This document shows, one piece after another, positions 22,401 through 32,570 of a stretch of DNA of 64,000 nucleotides; within the stretch, counting starts at the first letter, position 1; every line of letters begins with the position of its first letter. Under the pieces are notes generated by a model. The model was not told where the DNA came from. It was given only the letters and a program-made list of their open reading frames with translations, and searched no databases. The DNA is taken from assembly GCF_000204055.1 (NCBI RefSeq), contig NW_006768819.1:166120-230119 (forward strand), written 5' to 3'. Source of the stretch: Melampsora larici-populina 98AG31 (lineage: Eukaryota; Basidiomycota; Pucciniomycetes; Pucciniales; Melampsoraceae). Both the position numbers and the translations under genes were made by a program.

Positions 22401-23487
22401 CTCGAATTTCCTGGTTGAATTCTTTAAGCCACTTGGATGATTGGGAGAGACATGTGATTGGAATACTAGTGCCAGTGGTCTGTTCGGGTATGGTGACAAT
22501 ATGCGGGCTGATAAACGGGTTTGCCAAATCCTGAAAAGAATGATATTCTTGAATTAGTTTGTAATGAATTTACAAATGATTATAAAAGAAACTCACTCGT
22601 CTGATTATATCTTCAATTTTAAGTCCAAAGAGCGGAGTACCCAACGGACTTCGGCGCTGAACAACTGATAAACCAAATCTTTCTTTCAAACGTTTTTTCA
22701 AGGCTCGAAGCACCCCCCATTCGGGGAGGTAGACAGAGCAAATTTTCAAAATTGAACGAATGTGGTGATACTGTGACCGGGACAATAGGTTTCGTGTTGT
22801 TCCAATGATAAGAATTGCAATGAAATGCTGGAATGAAAAGCGGAAAAAAATTAGATAGAAAAACTAATAGTTTTTGGAGAAAGAAATTAAGTTCACTTAC
22901 CTCTTTCTTTTTGAAAGGAAACCAACCTTTACCCTCTTCTTTCTTTGCATTGGCTAGCTCAGCATCAAGCATTGCTTCATAATCAGTGTCATCATCATCT
23001 CCATCCAAGTCTTCTTTATCCAACATCTCAAGCGCTTGAAATAATAACTGTCTTTGTTCAGTTTCGGACCCAGAGTTTGAGGAATCGTCATCATCGGACA
23101 GGATCGGTCCTAAAAGGTCTAAAACGTCTAAAATTGAATCACCAAGCTGATCTGATTCGTCATCCGTGTCCATAGCATCTTCAGGCCATTGGTTGTTTGA
23201 AGAAGACAGAGCTGGTGCACGTGAAAGTGGAGCAAGTAGTTCTTCATTATCATCCTCTTCGGCTACTAATCTCTCAACATTTCTTTTATGTGGTAAAGAA
23301 TTGGAATGCCGTTCATAATTGACTATATTTTGGCTGCGACATGCATTACACTTGTAGAGTGGTACAGCTGGATTTGTGGATATTGATTCAAAAACTACAA
23401 TATGGATTCATAATCAGTGATGGGTTGATGGAAATGAGAAAGTTCAAATAACTTACAACGTGGTAGCTGCTGATTATTTCCAGCCAT
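19452..23487 (-). CDS. Multi-exon transposase of the 'DDTSGN' basidiomycete family
   Basis: The start is MAGNNQQLPR at 23487. An N-terminal C2H2-like finger (YKCNACRSQN...HSNSLPHK) is followed by an acidic region. Later exons carry LTLYSDDTSGNVSKKWNKH, NIHFLETSNRASALEL, LGDSPMHAE with a CRIC motif, VEILHVVLLGIAKYL, and KPKFHMLTHLPGSIQRLGA with ATQKFESFNGVLR, ending in a Lys/Thr-rich tail at 19452. I recall this motif series from large multicopy basidiomycete genes related to CACTA Tnp2 or Plavaka/KDZ-type transposases; the exact superfamily is uncertain. Introns have GT-AG borders. Most exons are open, but the frame changes near 20362 (...VTAERR stop, then ALNSIFPDHSEV), which is either a frameshift or an intron I mis-placed. 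A mobile-element gene is more likely than a host gene. Confidence 0.6.
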
Positions 23488-24314
23488 TGCTTTACAACAA
23501 ATAACCAGCTTTATCAACAAATTCCAAATTCTATGAATAAATTACTCTCTTCTTGGATGATGTATTTTATTCTATCTTATCTTGAATCTCACATTAACTT
23601 ATTGAGTCTTTGATTTTCAGTTTTTCAAATGTAACAATCTTTGATTCTGATTTATCTTTTTCCAATTTTGAAAATACACTTTTTCTTTTATTCAGGAAAT
23701 ATAATTTGATATAGAATATTAATACTATTGTAATATAAGTCTTTATTAAATTTGACACTACAATCTATCTAACCCTTCTTCAGATTATATAATTTGATTT
23801 GAAAGATTGTAATATAAGATTAATATTTATCAAAAGAAACAGCCCATTAAAGTTAGCAAAGCTTTTGATGCTTTAACAAACAAAGAAGGAAGAAAGAACT
23901 GACAAGATTCCTCTATTTGTTAGCCAAAAACAAACTGATGTTTGATTTGGAACTATTGATGAATCCAATTGTTAGATAATAAACAATTGATTAATGCAAT
24001 TGTATTGTTTTGACGTCGAAATCGATGTTGATTGTTGAATTCCGCGGCCGTGCGATCAAAAACAGAAGTGGTAATATCGATTTGTGGTGGCGGATTTGGT
24101 TAAAGCCGGACCGGCGATCAAATCGCCAGCTCGACTGATGCTCGCCTGCGGGCGGAATCAAGGCGGTTTCAAGGCGGGCGGCAGCCACCTAACAGACGCT
24201 CGCCCGCCCTTTTGCAAATTAACTACGCAGACCGGCTGCAGTCCGACTACCAGCGGTACTCAATCGGACTGTAGCCGGTATGTAGCCCGCTCTCACCGAC
24301 CATTTTCAGGCCTT
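23488..24314. other. Gene-free stretch
   Basis: AT-rich DNA to about 24010, then abruptly GC-rich DNA with repeated CCGGCC and CGCCGC-like motifs. No gene or clear terminal repeat is recognised. The base-composition switch suggests a repeat boundary near 24040. Confidence 0.35.
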
Positions 24315-24317
24315 TTA

Positions 24318-24706
24318 GAGCATCCACAACGGTCCACCTACTTTGCGGGCCCCCAGCGATGTAGGGGGTCAAAACGCAAAAAAACGCTCCAACGGAGCTC
24401 GCACAATCGGGGGTGAGACGTCGGGGGCCTCCAGATTTCCATCCGGACCCCCCACATCTGCGAGGTCTATAGGGGCTCCCAATATCACGTGCCACTGCTT
24501 CCACGTGACCGATATAGTCACGTCTCAAACCGCACTCGAAACAAGATGATATGGTACAAGCATACCATATCACTCAATCGAGTTCTGGCCCCTGACTTCA
24601 AGTGCACCGCTGTGGACACCTGTTTTTTTGACCCCCTACATCCACAAAATCAGGATCGGGGGTCTGTTCCAGGGCTCGCAAAGTAGGTGGACCGTTGTGG
24701 ATGCTC
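24318..24706. mobile_element. PIF/Harbinger-type MITE, 389 bp
   Basis: Terminal inverted repeats of about 30 bp begin GAGCATCCACAACGGTCCAC and the 3-bp duplication TTA flanks both ends (24315-24317 and 24707-24709), the preferred PIF/Harbinger target. The first ten bases match the 17904-18730 element. It is non-coding and GC-rich internally. Confidence 0.85.
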
Positions 24707-25033
24707 TTACCGGCCATTTTCAGGCGATTCTCCGGCCATTTCACGACCCCGACGACGCTCAGACTCCACCGACGATATTTCTGCTCAGAAACCACTCCGT
24801 GGTGTAGTCAAAGTTGAAGTTTTGATTTTGCAGGCGAGGGGTACACAGTTGCAATCAGGCTTTAGCAACTGTACTCATTCTAGCTCTCCATCTGGTCCTC
24901 AATCTGTGATTTAAACCATCGAACGCTTTAAATATCATTCTCCCTCGAAGCTGGTTTCTCTTTATCACCTGCGGGCTTTCATCCGGCTTCCTTTACCGGT
25001 CCTGGTTTATTCGGTGCCTCTCATCTGGCCCGC

Positions 25034-26555
25034 ATGGAGTCAGCCTTTGGTCAAAACTTCGTCTGTTGCGCGATCCCTTTACGCGATCTACATGATTTAC
25101 TTGAACACTTTGAACAAGCTCATTGTCAGGCCGGTGATATCGCCGAATTCGATGGCTTCGAGGGTCTTACACTAGACCAAATGGCAGCAGGGGTTGGTTT
25201 CTCCGCCGAGTTCGGTCTTGATCCTGGCAACGCCTCTCAGAACAATAACTCCGATCCCAATGCTCGTCACTGTGGTCGTTCGCCATCAGTTTCAGTCAAT
25301 CCGCGCGCCGCATCTTTCTCACACACGTTACATGAGCTGAGATTTGAGGATGAAGAAGAATCGAGCTCAGGACATGATACCAGTACTAGAAGTGGTTCAC
25401 CGGCTCATGTCTACAGGTCCCCTCTCCAATCGCATTCAGAGATGCAAATCGGTCCAGAAGTTGAAGAGGATACAATGACTCGATTAGGAAAGACATTAAG
25501 GGAAACACTTGGAACTCTACGACCTAATCCGATCACCATCGATCGATCTCGTAATTCCTCAAATTCACGTTCTCGGTCTGGTTCACTTTCCGAATCTCAT
25601 GACGATGGAGCTTCAGCAGCCGATCGAGTACTTTCAGATTTAATCGCAAGTTTCAGATCTAAAGCGCGTGGAAATCGACATGATCCTCTTCAAAGTTCAA
25701 GACATTTGAGACATGATAATGGGAAAACAGCTGGTTATTTTGGGCGAATTGAAGTGGCACCAACCGAGTCGAATGGAAGAAATGATAGAATGGAAGGAGG
25801 AGCAATTGATCCAGCTCTAGTACTCGAAAGTCGCCCATTTGAAGGAGCTGATGGAATCAGAGATTCACTTGGTGATGATGATATTCCTGATCATCTCAAA
25901 CTTGATCCAGAGCAACTTTTAAAACATCAACAACAGCAGAGACGTAGAAGGAGACCAAATGTGGACCCGGTGACAGGTTTGACTCCTACTGGTCGATTAC
26001 CACGCCCTTGGACACCGGTTTCAGAAAAACCTTTCAAGTGTTCGGTACCGGGATGTGAGAAAGCTTATAAACAGCAGAGCGGATTGAAATATCACAAAAC
26101 ACATGGACATCCTTCTCAGGTAGAGTATTTAATTGATTTGCACCTTCCCACTCCCTATTCCAAAATATTGACTTTTCTATTTCTTTACTCCGGACCCTAC
26201 TGCTGTGACAGACCATCCTAACAGCCGACGCAGAATCAAAACCGTTCATATGCCATGACATTGTATGCGGGAAAAGATACAAGAAGTGAGTTCAGAATAT
26301 ATCATATCAAAAGAGTGAAGAAGAACGAGAATCCAAGATAGACACTTATTCGTCTTGAATTCTACCATTAGTATATATAGTCTACGATCCCATTATCAGA
26401 ATACAGGACCACATGGTGCGCTGGGGATCCAATTACTTTTACTTGGAGCTCACCCACATCAATATCATCCTCGGTATAAGAAATCTTCGATGATCAACTC
26501 TAGGAATCCTTCGTTTTGTCCTGGTTCTTCTAGCTCTTCTCCTCCCTCTTCTTGA
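25034..26555 (+). CDS. C2H2 zinc-finger protein, SFP1-like, three exons
   Basis: The model is exons 25034-26119, 26212-26285 and 26381-26555, each with GT-AG borders, and MESAFGQNF as the start. The first finger, KPFKCSVPGCEKAYK...HKTHGH, lies near residues 333-361. The second is split by intron 2: KPFICHDIVCGKRYK joins an exon beginning LRSHYQ and ending in a Ser/Pro tail. Paired fingers of this shape, with long acidic and Ser-rich disordered regions before them, resemble the Sfp1-type family of nuclear regulators of growth and ribosome genes in yeasts; that role is inferred only from similarity. A Gln/Arg-rich patch (QQQQRRRRR) precedes the fingers and could act in nuclear import. It lies alone between transposons. 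Exon 2 has a duplicate downstream. Confidence 0.75.
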
Positions 26556-26628
26556 GGAAGGTAAGGATTTAGAAGTTGTAGTGAATTTATTTTATTTTAT
26601 CTTTTGTTTTTATTTTCTTGTTGCTCGC

Positions 26629-26790
26629 AGAATCAAAAGCGTTCATATGTCGTGACATGGTATGCGGGAAAAGATACAAGAAGTGAGTTGAGAAAAGATC
26701 AAAAGAGTGGAACATGAAAGGAATTCCAAAGAGAGAACCTCATCCGTCCTTGAAATCCCTATCATCAGTATTAACGGTTCAAGATACCAA
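26629..26790 (+). pseudogene. Duplicated zinc-finger exon downstream of the C2H2 gene
   Basis: This copies about 26228-26380 of the gene: the same acceptor-side sequence (CGCAG), the finger-coding exon (ESKAFICRDMVCGKRYK), the GTGAGTT donor and part of the following intron. It lies after the stop codon and no copy of exon 3 follows. It may be a dead duplicate or a mutually exclusive exon. Confidence 0.65.
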
Positions 26791-27445
26791 CATCAACATA
26801 GGTGCAAGATTGCAATAGAGTGTGAAAAGGATAATTTACTAGTAAAAACTACCAATAGAAGCTTTTTAAGGGCTGCTCTTCAAAAACCAACAACAAAAAT
26901 GCCTTTGTTGAGGGAGTACATGATAAGTATCAAAAGAGAAAAGTAACACTCTTAAATCTCATAAAGAAAGTCTTGTAAAGTAGCTTTTGTACTGCAAATT
27001 CACCCTACTTCTTCTACGCCTTCAAGAGGGAGGTCTGATCTTCTGAAAGCCAATATTTTTGAGTAAAATTCTATACATATAAAAACATAGTGTCTTTCTA
27101 CAGTTCTTTTGGTACAGCCTTTTTTAAAACTGCCCTTCCTATTAGGCTGCAAACATTGCCTGATCTGTGCCACATCAATACCAAATAATTGGCAGGAGTT
27201 AGGCTGGGGGATCAGGTGGTAGGTACGGCACATTTGGATGGCCACATCAAACAATTCTTAGAATAGGGGGTAGCAGGCCAATATGCAAGACTCCAATCTC
27301 TGAAGGCTGGAAAGTCTTCTTGCGCATAATCCTGGGCTAGAGAAGGGTCATATGGATAATCTTTTTGCTTGAGACAGAGACAGCCGTGTGGATGGGCCCC
27401 TGATTCACAATAATATTGCTATCAATCATTCTTCAGAATCAAAGC
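26791..27445. other. Gene-free stretch
   Basis: A minus-strand frame at 27000-27254 is open but shows no recognisable domain and lies next to repeats. I see no supported gene. Confidence 0.35.
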
Positions 27446-28862
27446 TGTGCAACTCACATGCTGGACGCGGCGCGATTGGCCTGCCTCAGGGGCATTGTCA
27501 GCCCTGAGTACATATACACAACGCCGAGACAGCTACGCTACTCTACGCTAAATAGCAGATAACACGTAGGGTAGCTGTACCCGTTATCGGGATATTTCAC
27601 AAATGGCTAACGTACCGTCTAGAGCTACGATGTAGCGCTTAGCGTAGATTTTACAAGCGTTGACCGCTTACGTTAACTCTACATTAACTCGGTAACAGTG
27701 TTTTGAAATTGCCACTGTTGATAAAACAGAAAAAAGCACAAAAGAAAAATAACAAATAGGAAACTACATGAAATTGTTCACCCTGATGCACTCAATAACC
27801 TTGCCAAACTCTTCGCCCAAAGGTACACCCTCAACAAGCCACAGGTGAGTTGAAACCGATCTCTCGATGTTTATAGGACTTAAACCTCCTCGAGAAGCTG
27901 AACACACATCAGCTGCTGCTGAGAATGTGCATTCAGGTCCAGCCAAAGACCCCAAACAAGCCAGATAATCACAAGACATTATAGAAATAATGGGGAACCA
28001 AGCGTAATTTGTCTACCAAGGGAGTAAAGAAACGAGTTAGTACAGATTGATTGCAGTTGATTAAAGTGACAGCAAACCTACCGCCCACCAGCGAAGAGCT
28101 TTGTTAGGATTGGCCAGGTCATACTCAGGTTCTCTCATCCGAACGGAAGCATGAAAGTACTCTTTCATTTGTGAATTGTTGCCAAAGTCCTCAACACCAT
28201 CATCATCATCACTATACAAGTCATATATAGCTGAAGTTGAAGGGCATGATTGGTCTGCTGAAAGTTCTGACAAAGGAGCTTTTGAGGTCTTCTTTGTTGT
28301 TGTTTGCAGCTGATATTCATGAAAGATCCGGTTGAAGGTTGATTTGGCATTGATGTATGTAGTTGATGTTTTCTCAAAGAATTTCTCGAAGAATTTGAGT
28401 CAGAAAGCAGGGTGTAGAATTGTTGCCGTTACCAACGTTTTGCATGCAAGGGCCTTGTCCAGATAGGCTTGCAACTTGGCAAGCATTGCGGCAATCATAG
28501 GGTAATGTGCATCCCTGATTGGTAAGTCAATCTCTCGTTCCTGCAACCGACCTTGTATTTCAACATATTTAGGAATAACTAAAGCCCCAGTGGGCATGTT
28601 ACCTTCCATTTGTTTTGTGACAGACAAAAACGGCTGTATGTAATAGAAGAATAGAAAGAAAGGATTCAAAAGTCAATTCAATGAAAAATCGAAAGAAAAA
28701 GACAAAATACCTCAAGCTCCAAGTTCAGTTCTTGAATTGAGGCCCATTCTGAAGGACTTATTCACTGTAAACATCATTCAACTCCCTCAATTTGGAAGAG
28801 GAAAATGATTAATAGTACAGTTTGTCATAAAAGAATCTAATACTGCACACCTCAGCCATTTC

Positions 28863-29285
28863 ACCCACACTACATATGTGCAGCAAGCTAAGTCAATAGT
28901 TGTCTATCATGTACATACAGGTCTGCTCAGTTTTGTGCCCATCAGAATAAATAAACCACATGTTATACCACATGTAACTTTTTTGACTTTGAGAAAATTG
29001 TCCCAAAAATTCACTACATATAAGTCTGTAGCTGCTCAGGCAATATTGTTGAAGCTATTTCTTAGTAACAGAAAGAGTCTTACATGCAGTTGAGTTGATG
29101 AGATTACATCAAAACATTGAGTCAGTGTATGTAGTCAATCTTTTGAATTTGTTTTTTGATCTCAAAAAAGTTACAGCATGTATTACATATGAATAACTCA
29201 TCTTGATGAGCAGATAGCTGAGCAGAATGGTATGTACATGATAACCACATATTCACTAAGCCTGCTACACATATGTAGTGTGGGT
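28863..29285. mobile_element. TIR MITE inside hAT-A, ~423 bp
   Basis: Inverted ends ACCCACACTACATATGTG (28863-28880) and its complement (29268-29285); similarity extends at least 60 bp inward (shared ATCATGTACATAC). It separates two exons of the hAT-A transposase. I could not define a target duplication, so exact ends are uncertain. Non-coding. Confidence 0.65.
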
Positions 29286-29955
29286 CTTACAACTCAGGTG
29301 TGGAGTGATAGATCATTTTATGACAAATCATACTCCCAGTCACCTTTTCCTGCCCACTTGGGGAAGTTGAACAATGTTTGCAGTGTATTGAAATCTCGTG
29401 GAAGTAACCATAAGGTTTCCCGTTTTTGCGAGGTCGGCGAGTCTTTGAATGGACACGTGCAAGGTCTTCCTTCAAAAGTTGGTCAATCACCTATCATAAT
29501 AATATGTCAGTTTGAGTAAACGAGGTTCTTTGTAAATAGATTGAAAGCTTACCTCACGTGCCAGCCATGCTTTATGCCTGCTGATGTACTTGATGTTCCA
29601 TCGAATTCCATACCCTGCAATCAACGCTCGGACCTCAGCGTAACCTACCGTAGCGTTATGGATAATCCAAAACGCTACGGCAGACCGTTCTAAGTACCCA
29701 CCGTGCCATACCGTTATGGTCAGACAACCGTTTCCCAAAGTACATTCCGGAACGGTGGGACCGTAACGTACCTTACCGCAATCGGCTTTTTTGGCTTTGG
29801 TATTGGTCAATTACAGTTGAATTTTTAAAAAAATCAAATAATTGAAGGAGAGACAAGAAATTGAAAGAAAAGAGATAACAAAATAAAAGAACTTGTTGTA
29901 AATAGATGAAAGAAAAAAGAAAGTAAAACAATATTGAAAAAGATACAATGTCAAA

Positions 29956-30550
29956 CTACTTCTTGGTCTGTCCCTTCTTCTTCAGTTGTGCCTCGTATTC
30001 TGTGAGGTACTTCACTGCATCTTCAAACTTATCTGTGGGTACAATTCCAGACTTGATCCACTCTCTACATCCCACCTTTCGAGTGATCGTATTTGGAAGT
30101 ATAGAACCTTGTCCCGGCGCAGCAACATCTGCAGCCGAGGAAAACGAACGCTCACAACAGCAAGTAGTTCCGATATGGACAAGTAGTCCCTTGCAATAGA
30201 AGCAAGTACCGGGAAGGACTTCTCGTGTCTCTGAAAAAGTCCCAAATTGATATCAGTTTTCAATCACATGATGAAACGGGTGAAAATACAGAGAGACTTA
30301 CCCTCCACCAGTCCAAAGGTTTTTCATCAGGTGAAATGCCAAGATTTCCTGACCAGTAAAGGAAAGTATAGCAAGTTTCAGTGGTCAGTGGAATGAGAAT
30401 GAAAACGTAAAAGGAAATGGTGAATTGGAGGGGAACGAAGAGGTTATGAACAAGAGGGGACGATTGAAACTTGGAATGACTTACTAATACCAGCAGCAGA
30501 TCACGAGCCGTCCTTTCCCTGCGTATGGACTGCAGGGAGTTGCAGTCCAA
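29956..30550 (-). pseudogene. hAT-B transposase, C-terminal fragment
   Basis: Reading the minus strand: KPLDWWR near 30300, an intron, HEKSFPVLASIARDYLSI (about 30180-30235), then after a small frame change CERSFSSAADVAAPG and a Lys-rich end at 29956. These are the WW and ER-F-S motifs of the hAT dimerisation domain. Upstream catalytic parts are absent, so the element is internally deleted. The fragment cannot act as a transposase on its own. Confidence 0.75.
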
Positions 30551-30819
30551 ATCAGGACAATCAGGTCCCTTGTGTTGTGATCCATAGAGGGTGTGGTAAT
30601 GGTGATCCAGTGACGAGCTCGACGCATGGGCCCGCGGTTTTACCCCCCAGGTTATTACCCGTAGTCAAACCGTAATAACTACGGTTTTTGGCACGGTGAC
30701 CGTAGTCAAGTTACGCCGTAAACGTAATGTCAACCGTAACCATACTTACCCATCCCGTGGTTACGGTACGGTCCTACCGTAATTCTGAACGGGTCATTGC
30801 GCTACGGTGCAGGCCGTTG

Positions 30820-32570
30820 TAGAACTTAAAGCTCAACAAGAGCTTTACAGAGCTTAAAGAGGGATAATCTACTAATATAACTAACTAGTAGAATTTGCCT
30901 AAGACTGCCTCTTTGAAAGAATCAACACGGGGTTTTGCTGAATTCTTTGGGATAAGGCACCAGAGAAATATGTCTCAATACTTAATTCAAGTATTATTCC
31001 CGTGATTTTTAGAAATAGAGAAATCTCAACACTATTGTAGTTTTATTCCAATCTGAACACAACAAAAACACAACTTTAATTACTAGCAAAAGCAACAATC
31101 AGTTTGATTGTTATTCCAATGAAGACTTGTAGTCTTATCACACGTAAAGAAATCTCTCCTTTGATGTAAAGGGGCAATTTAGTGAACTTAGTACTGCTAA
31201 AGTAATTTAATGATGATTAAAAACACTCTAACAAAAGTATAAGATGAGTAAAAAGGGGAACAAAAGCCCGTAAAATCCTTAACAATAGTATATAACCTTC
31301 CAACTCCCTTCAACAATGGTCAACAACCTCCAAAAAACCTCAAAAACCGTCAAAATCAACAGAATTTCCTCCAATGTAATCATATGATGTCATGAATAGT
31401 ATTATTTGTAATGATTTAAGGCGTGAATTTAATCAATTGATTTGAATGAATGTTGAACAGATCTTCTTATGATGAATACAGGTGATTTTTTCCTAATATT
31501 CATAGCTGAAATCAATTTTTGGAATTACGAATTTTTTTGTAAAGTTGTTCAATTTTGGATTACTATAGCTCATTTGATAGCCCTCGTGATTCTGATCATT
31601 TATAACCCCTATATCACCTATTTCTGATGTGTGATGAATAAGTTATTGAGTTGTAAAGATTGCAAAAATAAAGTTTTGTCATGTAAATGTCACATGTAAC
31701 CTCCAAATTCGAAATTCACTCCAGTTTCTTTGTTGCCTTATAACTTTTTCACTACTCCTACGCTACTAATGATTTAAAGGTTGTAAATTATGAAACCAAT
31801 GATTCTGCGTAGAATGAACTATCACACACCCAATTCTGACAAGTTTTACCACATGTAATTAACTGAAAACTTCCATTTTTGATGAATTTTGACTATTTTC
31901 ACGTCTAATAATGATTTTCCTTCTATCAAAAGATCATTCCACAGCACTCCAATCAATCACACAGCATTAAAATCATTCTGAAAAACTCTTGGCGCAATCA
32001 ATCCATCAATGACATCACTACACAGGAATTAATACCACAGTACCCTTCTTCAAAATTTCCCTTTTCTTGAATAACTTCACACCTCCCTTATCAATCCTCA
32101 TGATCAAAGTTGTTACTGACTAAAACAATGTTTCTCTTTCACAATAAAACCTTCCTGAACCAATATCTCTTCTAATAATAAGCTAAAAACCACTTTCCAA
32201 GCTTTCATACCCATATTTTCGAATTTTTCTTCAACTTTCTTAATATTCTTCTTCTTCTTTCATTCTTTTCATAACAGTTTCCATTTCCAAAGATCCAAAC
32301 TAAATGTTCTTCTTCCTCCAATCTCTTCTTACTAATTCTCTTAATTTAATTTTCACTCTTATACTATTTTTATTGATCTTTTCGAATTTTTCTTTACTCT
32401 TAAATGTCCTTATCAATTGCTTATGTAAATATATGATTTGAAAGATAATGAAATGAAGATAATGAATCAACTTTGACAGCCTTGATGACTAATAAATTCA
32501 ATAATAATATTGCCTTTGACCAAAAACTCGAATTTTCACATAATTTTTAAATTTTTTGCTTAAGTAGAGA
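30820..32570. mobile_element. Family E copy 2, ~1.75 kb, inside hAT-B
   Basis: This AT-rich non-coding DNA aligns with the reverse complement of 591-2531. The shared blocks include GTAGAACTTA, ACAGAGCT, ATAATCTACTAAT, AAGGCACCAGAGAAATAT and AAAAAGGGGAACAAAA in the same order. The CG-rich TIR of copy 1 is not found at either side, so the limits are approximate and the copy may be truncated. No gene is seen. Confidence 0.6.

Noticed and set aside
24788..24804. Complete element ending ACCACTCCGTGGTGTAG
   Set aside because: The opposite end could not be found upstream, so only the shared motif with 15294 is noted.
28878..29093. ORF inside hAT-A as an extra gene
   Set aside because: It lies wholly in a MITE and has no recognisable domain.
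28863..29285. Defined target-site duplication for this MITE
   Set aside because: No boundary choice gave matching 2-8 bp flanks.
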